Shown one piece after another: positions 33,532-42,411 of a DNA stretch of 45,933 nucleotides. The stretch lies in the NCBI GenBank assembly GCA_002753305.1, contig PEAC01000013.1, positions 1 to 45,933 of the forward strand, given 5' to 3'. This stretch comes from Nitrospirae bacterium MYbin6. Its GTDB lineage: Bacteria > Nitrospirota > Thermodesulfovibrionia > Thermodesulfovibrionales > Magnetobacteriaceae. Below the pieces are notes generated by a model. The model was not told where the DNA came from, did not search any database, and worked only from the letters and a program-made list of their open reading frames with translations. The stretch's first letter is position 1. Each line of letters begins with the position of its first letter. The translations under genes were made by a program, and so were the position numbers.

Positions 33532-34551
33532 TTACTGCAGGAGCTTCAGGACGCTTTGAGGGATCTGGTTTGCCTGTGCCAGAACCGATACGCCGGACTG
33601 CTGTAATATCATGAATTTTGTCATATTTGCCGTTTCCATTGCGAAGTCGGCATCCATAATTCTTGAACGGGAGGCATATGTTGCCTCTAAGACATTATCA
33701 ATGTTTCTAATAACTGCGTCGAACTGGTTGGCCTTGGCACCCATGTTTGACTTTTGGGTGACAACTATGTTTAACGCGGCGTCGACAATGGCTATGGCGT
33801 TTGACGCCTGAGATCTATATCCATTGACCTGAGTAGGGTCGGCTACCTTAAGTGACGCGGTCCCGGTATATGTAATAGACGCCCTTGTTGTGTCGCTCCA
33901 TGTGTAAGCAGGCGGAGTCTCACCAGGCACAAAAGCACGATTGGCTATGCCGGCCGTATAACCCTCACTGGTTGCCGTGTGAATGTCTTTCAGAAACATA
34001 ACCGGCCCGAATTTCCCAGTCGCACTGAACGTGTTTCCACCAAGGGCATCAGTGTTCATTGAAACGAGCACTACGCCGATTGTAGGGTCGGAGGCCGCAA
34101 AACTCGTGTGGATTCGCGACGTGAATAGCCCCGAGAGAAGCTTGTTGTTGTTGAACTTGGTCTGCTCGGCAATTCTCCCTGTCTCTTCAACCAAGGCGTC
34201 TACTTCCATCTGCATATACGAGACATCCGTTATGCCGTATTGTCCGCTCATCGCCTGAACGGCCAACTCCCTGATTCTCTGAAGATTGTTGATCATTTCG
34301 TCCATGCCGCCTTCAGCCGTCTGCGCTATCGACAGCCCATCGGCTGCGTTCCTTGTAGCGACAGTAAGGCCTCTGATCTGCGTGGTCATTCTTGTGGCTA
34401 TTGCCAGCCCCGCTGCGTCGTCCTTAGCCGAATTTATTCTGAAACCGGACGAAAGACGCTGCATCACTTCCGCCTGAGGTACTTGTGTCCTTCTCAAATT
34501 CCTCTGGGCATTGATTGACATCACGTTTGTGTTAATTGTAAAACCAGCCAT
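33532..34551 (-). CDS. fliC: Flagellin
   Basis: The filament subunit, exported by the flagellar type III system and polymerised outside the cell. 339 residues. The N-terminal D0/D1 block INTNVMSINAQRNLRRTQ, then LSSGFRINSAKDDAAGLAIA, with RIRELAVQAMSGQYG, and the C-terminal block SRIMDADFAMETANMTK, QQSGVSVLAQANQIPQSVL are all intact. The variable centre (about 165-250) is short, as in compact flagellins, and is Thr/Ser-rich. It sits beside glycan genes, which raises the possibility of flagellin glycosylation (inference). A sigma-54 promoter lies about 100 nt upstream and a hairpin follows. Confidence 0.97.
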   Translation of the reverse strand: MAGFTINTNVMSINAQRNLRRTQVPQAEVMQRLSSGFRINSAKDDAAGLAIATRMTTQIRGLTVATRNAADGLSIAQTAEGGMDEMINNLQRIRELAVQAMSGQYGITDVSYMQMEVDALVEETGRIAEQTKFNNNKLLSGLFTSRIHTSFAASDPTIGVVLVSMNTDALGGNTFSATGKFGPVMFLKDIHTATSEGYTAGIANRAFVPGETPPAYTWSDTTRASITYTGTASLKVADPTQVNGYRSQASNAIAIVDAALNIVVTQKSNMGAKANQFDAVIRNIDNVLEATYASRSRIMDADFAMETANMTKFMILQQSGVSVLAQANQIPQSVLKLLQ

Positions 34552-34898
34552 TTTGTCATTCCATGCCTTGGTTGAATAGTTTTTCCATACCTTCTATTCC
34601 AAGCTCTTTATCATCATATTCTATTATGTCTAACTCTCATGACTGTTATTAAGCAACTATCGTGCCAGGTATGTATTGACAAGGAATTATGCGGCTTTGA
34701 GCCGGTTGCAGTGGTATTTGCCGCCATTTTGGGAAATTCCGGCAGGTGCCGGGGTGAATAAATTTTTCCTACAGGGAAATTTTTTCTCGTTTTTTGTAGT
34801 AATCAGGGATATTCGCTGCGCTTCCCATTAAATTGCTCCAGACAAAATCGCATTAAATATGTTATACTCATTGACCATAGCAAGCCGGAGGCTGTATT
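34552..34898. other. Intergenic region between divergent flagellin and kinase genes
   Basis: About 350 nt without a gene. It contains the flagellin 5' leader and its sigma-54 promoter (34651-34667). A TATACT (about 34863-34868) may be a -10 for the + strand kinase. A weak TTTCC/GGAAA hairpin followed by T-rich sequence lies near 34766-34790. I see nothing else. Confidence 0.5.
34651..34667 (-). promoter_or_regulatory. Sigma-54 (-24/-12) promoter of flagellin
   Basis: On the - strand TGGCACGATAGTTGCTT matches the RpoN consensus TGGCAC-N5-TTGCW exactly. The predicted transcript starts near 34640, giving a leader of about 90 nt before the ATG at 34551. Flagellins in several phyla are RpoN-controlled, so an enhancer-binding protein of the FlgR/FleQ kind is expected elsewhere in the genome. 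Confidence 0.85.
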
Positions 34899-34931
34899 AT
34901 GCCGATTTATTTATTAAGATGGCCGTTTTAA
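34899..34931 (+). CDS. Ten-codon upstream frame (MPIYLLRWPF)
   Basis: The ATG at 34899 has the strong site CCGGAGG eight to fourteen nt ahead, better than that of the kinase. The frame ends at 34929-34931, 10 nt before the kinase ATG at 34942, so translation could couple. It may be a leader peptide or only a fortuitous ribosome site. No family is known. Confidence 0.3.
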   Translation: MPIYLLRWPF

Positions 34932-34941
34932 CAGGGCCGAA

Positions 34942-36171
34942 ATGTCTAAAGCAAAGATATTAGTCGTCGAGGACGAATGGATAATAGCGACAAACCTGCA
35001 GTCCACGCTTGAGGACTTGGGGTATGAGGTTACGTCGGTAGTCCTCTCCGGTGAGGAGGCAATCAAACACGCCGAACAGGAGAGGCCGGGCCTTGTGCTT
35101 ATGGACATTACCCTGCACGGCGAGATGGACGGCATTGAGGCGGCAGACTCGATAAAGGCGCTATATGACATCCCCGTAGTGTACCTGACGTCAAACGTCG
35201 ATGAGGCCACATTCGAGCGCGCCATTGACACGGACTCCTTTGGCTATCTCGTTAAGCCGTTTGAAAAAATGGAATTAAAATACTCCATAGAATTGGCCAT
35301 ATATAAACACAAAATGGAGAAGGTACTAAAGGAAAAGACAAGGCAGCTTGAGGAGTTGAATAAAAACCTCGAGATACGGGTAAAAGAGGAAATCGAAAAG
35401 GGCCTGCAGAAGGAACACCTGCTTATCCAGCAGTCAAAGCTCGTATCAATGGGCGAGATGATGGTAGCAATATCACACCAGTGGAGGCAGCCGCTAAATG
35501 TAATAGGCCTGCTGGTACAGGATCTCGAAGAGGCCTATGAATTTGGTGAGATATCAAGGGATTACGTTACTGAGATGACAAGGGATTCCATGGCGCAGCT
35601 CAACCTTATGTCAAAGACGATAACCGATTTCAGAGATTTCTTTAAACCCTCTAACGAGAGAATGCACTTCAGCGTAAAGGCCGCCATAGAGGAATGTATC
35701 GAGTTAATCAGGCTCCAGTATGAAAACAATCAGATATACATAGATTTCACCGTACAAAATGTAAACACGGGCACGCGGGCGGTGAGCGATTCCCCGCGTA
35801 TGTCCGAGATAACAATATTCAGCTATCCGGAGGAATACAAACAGGTAATCTTAAATTTATTAAGCAACGCCAGAGACGCCATAAGAGAAAAAAGGCGAAG
35901 GGAACTTTTCAGCACGGCCTACAGGGGGGAGATCTCCATAAGCCTTGCCGACCTGAAAGACAGCGTGTTAGTTGAGGTAAAAGACAACGGCTCAGGTATT
36001 GCTGCCAGCATTAAGGACAGGATATTCGAGCCATATTTTTCGACTAAAGAGGACGGCATAGGAATAGGCCTGTATATGTCAAAGGTAATAACCGAAAATC
36101 ACATGGGGGGCAAGCTCTACGTAGACAGCACGGAAAACGGGGCAAGGTTTACCATTGAGATAATGAAATAA
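34942..36171 (+). CDS. Receiver-histidine kinase, cytoplasmic
   Basis: 409 residues. The receiver (1-125) has KILVVEDEW, acceptor LVLMDITLHG (Asp55) and YLVKPFEKME. A coiled-coil linker (about 128-165) leads to a phospho-acceptor helix with VAISHQWRQPLN (His179), the HWE-like HxWRQPL form common in delta/Nitrospirota kinases. HATPase_c follows: VILNLLSNARDAI, VKDNGSGI, FEPYFSTK and GIGIGLYMSK. No membrane segment is seen, so the input is probably another kinase phosphorylating the receiver. A receiver protein follows 28 nt downstream. The position opposite flagellin hints at a motility or surface role, unproven. Confidence 0.93.
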   Translation: MSKAKILVVEDEWIIATNLQSTLEDLGYEVTSVVLSGEEAIKHAEQERPGLVLMDITLHGEMDGIEAADSIKALYDIPVVYLTSNVDEATFERAIDTDSFGYLVKPFEKMELKYSIELAIYKHKMEKVLKEKTRQLEELNKNLEIRVKEEIEKGLQKEHLLIQQSKLVSMGEMMVAISHQWRQPLNVIGLLVQDLEEAYEFGEISRDYVTEMTRDSMAQLNLMSKTITDFRDFFKPSNERMHFSVKAAIEECIELIRLQYENNQIYIDFTVQNVNTGTRAVSDSPRMSEITIFSYPEEYKQVILNLLSNARDAIREKRRRELFSTAYRGEISISLADLKDSVLVEVKDNGSGIAASIKDRIFEPYFSTKEDGIGIGLYMSKVITENHMGGKLYVDSTENGARFTIEIMK

Positions 36172-36199
36172 TGCTATATATCGCGGGAGGTATTAAAGA

Positions 36200-36595
36200 A
36201 TGAAGGCATTAGTAGTGGAGGACGAATTTAAGAGCAGGACGCTGTTGCAGCGCATATTGTCAAGATATGGGGAGTGCGACGTGGCCGTAAACGGTGAGGA
36301 GGCCATAGATGCCTTCGTACAGTCATGGAAAGAGGGCGAGCCTTATGACTTAATCTGCATGGACATAATGATGCCCGAAATGGACGGCCAGCAGGCCCTT
36401 AAAGACCTCAGAGAGATGGAGAAAAAGGCCGGCGTAGAGGACAAGTACAAGGTCAAGGTTATTATGACCACGGCCTATGACCTGCAGGAAGAGAAGGACG
36501 AAGCGTTTGAATGGGGCTGCACGGAGTACCTCGTAAAGCCAATAGACAAGAACAAACTCCTTGACCAGTTAAAAAAATACGGCTTCATCGATTAA
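36200..36595 (+). CDS. CheY-like single-domain response regulator
   Basis: 131 residues, receiver only. ALVVEDE, acceptor LICMDIMMPEMDG (Asp55), MTTAY with the switch Thr, and EYLVKPIDKNKL with the conserved Lys are all present. There is no output domain, so it acts by protein contact or as a phosphorelay middle step. GGGAGG precedes the ATG. It is the probable partner of the kinase just upstream. Confidence 0.93.
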   Translation: MKALVVEDEFKSRTLLQRILSRYGECDVAVNGEEAIDAFVQSWKEGEPYDLICMDIMMPEMDGQQALKDLREMEKKAGVEDKYKVKVIMTTAYDLQEEKDEAFEWGCTEYLVKPIDKNKLLDQLKKYGFID

Positions 36596-36639
36596 ATTAG
36601 CCGCCGATGGGACAGTCCGCGTTTGTCTGGTTGGGAGGT

Positions 36640-36657
36640 GTGGGCAAGTGCGCCCAC
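36640..36657 (+). terminator. Hairpin after the receiver gene
   Basis: GTGGGC-AAGTGC-GCCCAC forms a 6-bp GC-rich stem between the receiver gene and the next glycosyltransferase. It is followed by TTAATGGTTTT, a weak T-tract. Confidence 0.45.
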
Positions 36658-36670
36658 TTAATGGTTTTCA

Positions 36671-37795
36671 ATGAAACTCAACCCGGTTGACGGACTTTTA
36701 TACCTTTCGATGAAGGCGCTTAAGCGCTTCTCAAAGACGAGAGACAATGTTGCGGAGAGTTGCTCCCCTGAACACATAAGAAGCATTTTAGTAATATCGT
36801 CAACTGCCCTTGGCGATACGTTAATGTCCACACCGGCCATTAAAGCCGTTAGAACCAGATACCCGGAGGCGCGAATCACCGCATGTATCAACATAAGGTA
36901 TGCCGAACTCTTTGCCGGTAATCCCCACATAGACGCCATTGTGCCCTATTATGGCGGCTACAGGAGATTCCTTCGTACCACCTGCGCCATGCGGAGCCTC
37001 AACCCTGACCTGGCCCTTATCTTCCACGGCAACGAACCCCAGGCAACGCCGCTTGCATGGCTCAGCGGGGCACGCTTTATTTATAAGATACCAATATCAA
37101 GGCAGTACTGGTTCCTGTTGAGTAACACTACAAATGGATTCGACGACCCGTGGCAGCACCATGCCATTGACGTAAGGCTAAAGACGGCCTCTTTCGCGGA
37201 CTGCGCCGCCGCAGACAAACACATGGTACTGAATGTCGACCCCGACGCCGCGAAATATATACAAGACCGTCTGGCAGAATTGAAACTCACCGGCAAACGC
37301 CCCCTTATAGGGTTTCAGCCCGGCGCCGCCCAGATCTATAAGGCATGGCCTCGGGGACATTTTATTGAGCTTGGCAGGAAGCTAATCGCCCGCTACCCCA
37401 ATGCCGCAGTAGTAATAACCGGCTCGAAGGACGAGCATTCTCTGTGTAATGACATAGCAGCGGGAATAGGCAATGGCGCTATTTCCCTAGCCGGGACACT
37501 GTCCCTCAGGCAGCTTGCCGCGCTGGTTAAGGCCCTCTCGGTACTTGTTACCAATGACACGGGTACGATGCATATAGCCATTGCCCTCGGCACAAGAACG
37601 GTATCCCTGTTTTGTCCATCCAACCACTGGGGAACCGGGGCGGTTACAGATCTCCATCTGCACAAGATTATCAGTGCCGAAAGGCCCTGTACCCCATGCG
37701 TTACAAAAAAATGCAAAGCCCCCCACTGCATGGACGCCATAGGCGTAGACGCGGTCTTATCGGCCACAGAGGAGTCCATCAAAAATGATAATTGA
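36671..37795 (+). CDS. Family 9 glycosyltransferase, LPS heptosyltransferase type
   Basis: A 374-residue GT-B enzyme of the WaaC/WaaF/RfaF family. ILVISSTALGDTLMSTPAIKAVR is the start of the acceptor domain (in two blocks), with PLIGFQPGAAQIYKAWP and VITGSKDEH in the donor domain. LVTNDTGTMHIAIALGTRTV is the family's nucleotide-sugar signature. A Cys-rich stretch near the end (PCTPCVTKKCKAPHC) is common in GT9 proteins. It transfers heptose or a related sugar to inner core at the cytoplasmic membrane face, and ties in with the heptose-type genes at 9002-11123. Confidence 0.93.
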   Translation: MKLNPVDGLLYLSMKALKRFSKTRDNVAESCSPEHIRSILVISSTALGDTLMSTPAIKAVRTRYPEARITACINIRYAELFAGNPHIDAIVPYYGGYRRFLRTTCAMRSLNPDLALIFHGNEPQATPLAWLSGARFIYKIPISRQYWFLLSNTTNGFDDPWQHHAIDVRLKTASFADCAAADKHMVLNVDPDAAKYIQDRLAELKLTGKRPLIGFQPGAAQIYKAWPRGHFIELGRKLIARYPNAAVVITGSKDEHSLCNDIAAGIGNGAISLAGTLSLRQLAALVKALSVLVTNDTGTMHIAIALGTRTVSLFCPSNHWGTGAVTDLHLHKIISAERPCTPCVTKKCKAPHCMDAIGVDAVLSATEESIKNDN

Positions 37796-37804
37796 CAGAA
37801 TAAA

Positions 37805-38917
37805 ATGAAAATAGCCATCATGAATCTAACGACAACGACAAAGGCCGGAGGGGTCGAGTCCTTTACGCTGGGCATTGCCCTGGCCCTCACCCAAAGGGGG
37901 CACACTGTCCATATCTATGGCGGCAGGGGAAGCACTGTGGACATACCACCTGGGGTTGAGGCCTTTACATTTCCATACCTGAACCGCTCAGACGTCCCGA
38001 ACTTTGGCTCAAGATTTAGAAAGTTGATTGAGCGCCTCACGCTTGCCATCTCTGCCATCCGCCCCATGATACGCGGCAGATATGACATTATATACATTCA
38101 CAAGCCGTATGATCTGCCGGCGGCGCTGATAGTCGCGGCAATCTCAGGTGCGAAAGCGGTGTTCAGCTCCCATGGGACGGAGTTTTTCCCTGGTTACCGC
38201 GCAATGGTAAGACGGCTCTACAGTTTTTTTTCGTGCAGCCAGTATAACGCCGCAGATGTCGAGCGCTACGCCTCAATCAGGCCCACCGTCATATATAACG
38301 GCATCGACACAGAGAGATTCCGGCCACTGGCGCGGAGCGGGGAGCTAGTGCGAAGACACTCCATAGTGGACGGGCAGCGTATAGTTCTAAGCATATGCCG
38401 CCTTGTCGGCTGGAAGGGGTTGCAGTATGGGATTGCCGCCCTTGCCCATATAGATAAGTCCGTGCCGGTAAGATATTTTATTGGTGGAGAGGGGCCATAC
38501 GAAAATACGCTCAGACAGTTGGCCGCTGATTTACAGGTTGAAGACAGGGTAGAGTTTCTGGGGCGGGTTCCCAATGCCGAGTGCCCGGAGTACTACTCCA
38601 TAGCCCATGTGGCACTCTACCCAAGCGTTGCCGGTGAGACATTCGGCATATCAATAGCCGAGGCGATGTCGTGCGCCGTACCGGTGGTTGCGGCCAGGGT
38701 TGGCGGCATCCCTGAGGTAGTTGCCGAAGATACTGGCCTTTTAGTACCGCCAAGAGACGAAATTGCAATTGCCGGGGCCATCAACACCCTCCTTGTGGAT
38801 GAGGAGTTAAGGCAAAGGTTCGGTGCCAACGCGCGCAACTGGATTGTGTACAATTTTAACTGGAGTACGATTGCCCAAAGGCTGGAAAGAGAGATTGGGG
38901 ACATTACAAATGCCTAA
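37805..38917 (+). CDS. Family 4 glycosyltransferase
   Basis: 370 residues, GT-B fold. AGGVESFTLGIALALTQRGH is the N-terminal Gly-rich loop. The donor domain has SICRLVGWKGLQYGIAAL, YFIGGEGPYENTL, VEFLGRVPNAECPEYY, and PSVAGETFGISIAEAMSCAVPVV with the EX7E motif, split across adjacent blocks. It begins 9 nt after the GT9 gene and overlaps the next glycosyltransferase by 8 nt, so the three are one operon building a glycan. Donor and acceptor are not evident. Confidence 0.92.
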   Translation: MKIAIMNLTTTTKAGGVESFTLGIALALTQRGHTVHIYGGRGSTVDIPPGVEAFTFPYLNRSDVPNFGSRFRKLIERLTLAISAIRPMIRGRYDIIYIHKPYDLPAALIVAAISGAKAVFSSHGTEFFPGYRAMVRRLYSFFSCSQYNAADVERYASIRPTVIYNGIDTERFRPLARSGELVRRHSIVDGQRIVLSICRLVGWKGLQYGIAALAHIDKSVPVRYFIGGEGPYENTLRQLAADLQVEDRVEFLGRVPNAECPEYYSIAHVALYPSVAGETFGISIAEAMSCAVPVVAARVGGIPEVVAEDTGLLVPPRDEIAIAGAINTLLVDEELRQRFGANARNWIVYNFNWSTIAQRLEREIGDITNA

Positions 38918-40070
38918 GAGAGTCCTGATGGCAGCTGCACCCGTGCATCCCGTGCCGCCACTAAAGGGCGCGGCCGTTGAGATGTGGATCTATGAGGTAT
39001 CAAAGCGGCTCGTCGGATATGAGCCGCATGTCGTCTGTCTTGCCGACGACTTCTATCCCGATAGTGAATACAGGGACGGCATATTTTTCCACAGAATCCG
39101 CTTCGGCAAGGTGTACAGGCGGCTATTTCAAAAGCTCACAAGGCTTGACCCCTTTTCATATAACGACAGAATTCTTAAATTGATAAAGGAAATCTCCCCT
39201 GACATCATCCACATGCACAACTCCATAAAGCGTTTTACCCCGCTGATTAAGGCCGTTGTTGAACAGAAAAGACTCACTCGCACGATGCTCCATGTTCAGA
39301 ACGAATTCCCTGTCGAGACCCCCATTGAGCTGGACGCCTTCACCGGGTGCAGCCGCTATATAATGAATCTTTACGCGGAAAAGCCCATTACCGCCTCCCA
39401 CAGGTTTTGCATTTATAATGGCGTTGACCTTGACAGGTTCAGGGATTTCAGGGACGTACCCGACGTAAGAGAGGCCATACGCGGGCGATTTGGCATAAAG
39501 AAGGATGACTTCGTAGCGCTGTTTGTCGGGCGGGTATCGCCGGAGAAGGGTGTCGAGCATTTTATCGAAAGCGCATCGATTATAAATAAAAGGCGTGGAT
39601 TAGAGGGCGTTAAATTCTTTGTTATAGGGGAAATTCAGAAGGGAAGCGGCGACAGGGCAGACTACGGGCGCAGGATAATTGAGATGGCATCGGGGCTTCC
39701 GGTAACGTTTACGGATGTATTTACGCCGTCGAGGATTCACCTGCTCTATCTGCTAGGTGACGTATTTGTCTTGCCGTCGAACTTTGACGACCCGTTTCCG
39801 TTTGTGGTTCTTGAGGCAATGGCCACGGGGCTGGCGCTAGTTGCCAGGAAAAAGGGCGGCCTGACGGACTACGTAGTAGACGGCGTAAACGGCCTCTTCG
39901 CTGATGAAGACAACCCCGGAGCCGGCATAGCTCAAAAGATCGAACTCCTGGCGACCAACGAACCACTAAGGACATCTGTCGGCAAGGCGGGAAGAAAGAC
40001 CATAGTGGAGCGCTTCTCATGGGACAAGATAGCAGAGGAAGTGGAAAACGCTTATAATGTTGTAATATAG
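38910..40070 (+). CDS. Family 4 glycosyltransferase
   Basis: 386 residues from the ATG at 38910, chosen because the fold starts right there (KRVLMAAAPVHPVPPLKG) and an earlier in-frame codon would lie deep in the previous gene. MHNSIKRFTPL and NGVDLDRFRDF precede the donor domain with FVGRVSPEKGVEHFIESA, FVIGEIQKGSG and PSNFDDPFPFVVLEAMATG (EX7E). It resembles spore-coat/CotSA-type or LPS GT4 enzymes. It is the last gene of the three-glycosyltransferase run. Confidence 0.92.
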   Translation: MPKRVLMAAAPVHPVPPLKGAAVEMWIYEVSKRLVGYEPHVVCLADDFYPDSEYRDGIFFHRIRFGKVYRRLFQKLTRLDPFSYNDRILKLIKEISPDIIHMHNSIKRFTPLIKAVVEQKRLTRTMLHVQNEFPVETPIELDAFTGCSRYIMNLYAEKPITASHRFCIYNGVDLDRFRDFRDVPDVREAIRGRFGIKKDDFVALFVGRVSPEKGVEHFIESASIINKRRGLEGVKFFVIGEIQKGSGDRADYGRRIIEMASGLPVTFTDVFTPSRIHLLYLLGDVFVLPSNFDDPFPFVVLEAMATGLALVARKKGGLTDYVVDGVNGLFADEDNPGAGIAQKIELLATNEPLRTSVGKAGRKTIVERFSWDKIAEEVENAYNVVI

Positions 40071-40123
40071 CCTTACGGTATTGAATCCCCTTTATTTTTT
40101 TTACACACTTTTTTTCAGTATTT

Positions 40124-40132
40124 TGATATAAT
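40124..40132 (+). promoter_or_regulatory. Extended -10 promoter, leaderless arrangement
   Basis: TGATATAAT (40124-40132) is a TGn-extended consensus -10. The ATG of the coiled-coil gene starts 6 nt later at 40139. The -35 region is T-rich without a clear hexamer. Confidence 0.55.
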
Positions 40133-40138
40133 ACGGTT

Positions 40139-40741
40139 ATGGTAGCAACTATTGACACCCTAAAGATGTTTGAACGCCTGAAAGAAGCAGACCTTAGCGA
40201 TAAGGCCGCCAAAGAGATTGCCGAGATCTTTAAAGAGGTAATAGAAGGCCGCCTGGTAACAAAGAAAGAACTCGACGAATCCTTATTGTTGACAGAAAAC
40301 AGATTGATGACAGCGATTGAAAACACAGAGCATAGATTAACAACAGCAATTGAAAACACAGACCGTAAATTAACAAAAGCAATTGAAAGCACAGACCATA
40401 AATTAACGGCGGCAATTGAAAACACAAGGCATGAATTAAAGGCTGATATAGAGAAATCAAGATCAGAACTTGAACTTAAAATAGAGACTATAAGGTCAGA
40501 TCTTGAACTTAAAATGGGGGCAATGAAATCAGATCTCGAACTCAAAATAGAGACTATGAATAAAGATCTTGAACTTAAAATGGGGGCAATGAAATCAGAT
40601 CTCGAACTCAAAATAGAAGCCACAAGATCAGAAATCGACAAGTCTAAAATCGATACAATTAAATGGCTGGCCGCTATGTTGGTAGCGCAGGCAGGGGTAA
40701 TTGCGGCAATGGTTCGGATCTTCTGGCTGTTTGGAAAGTAA
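40139..40741 (+). CDS. DUF1640-like coiled-coil protein with C-terminal membrane anchor
   Basis: 200 residues. The N-terminus (TIDTLKMFERLKEADLSDKA, then AEIFKEV and VTKKELDE) fits the DUF1640/CCDC90-like family. Residues 56-165 are ten consecutive 11-residue repeats, each starting with L-x-x-x-I/M (LTTAIENTDRK, LELKIETIRSD and so on). The hendecad spacing predicts a long, nearly straight coiled coil. Residues about 176-196 form one membrane helix (LAAMLVAQAGVIAAMVRIFW). Function unknown; tail-anchored with a rod of about 16 nm (inferred from length). At DNA level the array is a 33-bp repeat, with one recent 66-bp duplication. Confidence 0.85.
   Translation: MVATIDTLKMFERLKEADLSDKAAKEIAEIFKEVIEGRLVTKKELDESLLLTENRLMTAIENTEHRLTTAIENTDRKLTKAIESTDHKLTAAIENTRHELKADIEKSRSELELKIETIRSDLELKMGAMKSDLELKIETMNKDLELKMGAMKSDLELKIEATRSEIDKSKIDTIKWLAAMLVAQAGVIAAMVRIFWLFGK
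40499..40630 (+). repeat. 66-bp tandem duplication within the hendecad array
   Basis: About 52 nt beginning at 40499 recur exactly at 40565, including the same synonymous codon choices (for example ATGGGGGCAATGAAATCA). Each 66-bp unit encodes two hendecads, LELKMGAMKSD and the next. The older repeats upstream have diverged. Confidence 0.85.
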
Positions 40742-40803
40742 AGCTATAACATCTCACTGTCCCACCTACCCCCATCTGCAATGGTACAGGCGATACAAAT
40801 TAA

Positions 40804-42381
40804 ATGAATAACTCTACAACGGCGAACTCCACCCGAATCTCTTACAGCACGCTGCTGTTGGGCGCGCTGTCTTTGTTGAGCCTCCTGAGGGTTTTTTATA
40901 TCCTGTGGGGCCCGTTGGACTTAAGCCCAGATGAGGCGCTCTACTGGGACTGCACAAGAAGGCCCGAGCTGAGTTATTACACCAAAGGCCCGGTTATCGT
41001 ATATCTTATGATGTTATCGACTTATGTGTTCGGGACGAATGTATTTGGGGTACGTATTTTAGCGGTGGTGTTTTCGGCACTGTCAAGCGTATATCTCTAT
41101 AAACTGTGTGTCTCCATCTTTGACGATTCAGATGAGGCGCGCCTTACGGGGTTTACCGCCGCGCTATTGTTTCAGTTCATACCGCTTTATGCCGCCTATG
41201 GGATTGTCTTTACGATTGATTCCCCTTTTATGTTTCTGTGGATAGTGTCGCTCTATATATTTTGGAAAATCATTTCAAGGCCGGCAAGTGGCTACGGGTT
41301 GTGGATAGTCCTTGGGGTCATAACCGGGGTCGGGCTAATGGCAAAGTATATTATGGCGTTTTTTTACATATGCGCGTTTATATATCTGCTTTTGACCGAA
41401 AACCGTCGGCTCCTGAAGACCCCTAAACCATATGTCTCGTTTATAACAGGGATTGTGGCCTTCAGTCCGGTTATAATCTGGAACGCGGCACGCGGCTGGG
41501 CAACCCTTAAGCACACGGCGGGACATGCCCATGTGGCCGACGGCCTTCAAATATCGCCGCTTAGCATCCTTGAGTTCATCGGCTCGCAGTTAGGTGTGGT
41601 AACGCCGGTCATTTTGGTCTTGATATTAATCGCCCTATTTAGACTAAGAGGTACTCAAAGGGGTGATTTCCTGTTTTATTTTTCCATCCCGGTGTTGTTA
41701 TTTTTTACGGTAAAGAGCATCCAGGGCAAGGTCCAGGCCAATTGGGCGATGACCGGCTATATTACGGGGATTGTGGCCGCGGCGTGGGTGTTTTATAAAA
41801 GAGACGCTTTCAGGGCCATGTCCATTCACACCAAAAGGACAATTGTAATAGGAACGGCCGCGGCGGCGCTTGTGACGGTTATTGGGCATTTTCCGGCAGT
41901 TTTGCACTTAAACCCGGACAACGACCCGGCGTCGAGACTCAGGGGCTGGAGTGAGTTCGGGGCCACGATTACCAAACTCTATGGAGAGTTAAAACAAGAG
42001 GGGCAGAGCTATCCCCATGGCACGGAGGTATTTCTCGTCTCCGATAAATATCAGGTGGCGGCTGAGATGGCCTTTTATACGAAGGGAAACCCGAAGGTGT
42101 ACTGTATAAACCTTGGGCGCAGGGTAAACGAGTACGACATGTGGCCTGGGATAAACGAAGACGCCATAAAGGCAATGAAGGCCGCGCCACTACGCCGCAT
42201 AGACGCGCTATTTGCAACCGACGGCAACCAGCCGCTTCACCCCTATGTGGCATTCGCCTTTGACAGGTGCGATAAAACGCCGCTGGCGGTAAAGGAAAAT
42301 GGACAAATCCTGAGGGAATATTCTATATTTAAGTGTTATAATTTTAAGGGTATGCTGGAGGTAAAACCAAATACCTACTGA
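40804..42381 (+). CDS. GT39/ArnT-like membrane glycosyltransferase
   Basis: 525 residues with about ten membrane helices. Near the N-terminus LDLSPDEALYWDCTRRPELSYY (in adjoining blocks) contains the conserved Asp-Glu of the first periplasmic loop in PMT_2/ArnT enzymes. YTKGPVIVYLM and AAYGIVFTIDSPFMFLW are typical helices, and a soluble periplasmic domain covers about 375-525. Such enzymes move a sugar from a polyprenyl phosphate to lipid A, glycan or protein outside the cytoplasmic membrane. The GT2 at 29331 could make the donor. Confidence 0.88.
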   Translation: MNNSTTANSTRISYSTLLLGALSLLSLLRVFYILWGPLDLSPDEALYWDCTRRPELSYYTKGPVIVYLMMLSTYVFGTNVFGVRILAVVFSALSSVYLYKLCVSIFDDSDEARLTGFTAALLFQFIPLYAAYGIVFTIDSPFMFLWIVSLYIFWKIISRPASGYGLWIVLGVITGVGLMAKYIMAFFYICAFIYLLLTENRRLLKTPKPYVSFITGIVAFSPVIIWNAARGWATLKHTAGHAHVADGLQISPLSILEFIGSQLGVVTPVILVLILIALFRLRGTQRGDFLFYFSIPVLLFFTVKSIQGKVQANWAMTGYITGIVAAAWVFYKRDAFRAMSIHTKRTIVIGTAAAALVTVIGHFPAVLHLNPDNDPASRLRGWSEFGATITKLYGELKQEGQSYPHGTEVFLVSDKYQVAAEMAFYTKGNPKVYCINLGRRVNEYDMWPGINEDAIKAMKAAPLRRIDALFATDGNQPLHPYVAFAFDRCDKTPLAVKENGQILREYSIFKCYNFKGMLEVKPNTY

Positions 42382-42411
42382 TATGAAAATCCCGGAGAAA
42401 AGGACTGAGAC

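Noticed and set aside
34766..34790. Intrinsic terminator or small RNA end between flagellin and kinase
   Set aside because: A short TTTCC/GGAAA stem followed by Ts exists, but the stem is only 5 bp and no + strand transcript is evident upstream.
39721..40641. A 306-codon open frame on the - strand, Ser/Ile-rich and repetitive
   Set aside because: It is the antisense reading of the hendecad repeats of the coiled-coil gene and of the end of the GT4 gene; it spans two real genes and has no family motif.
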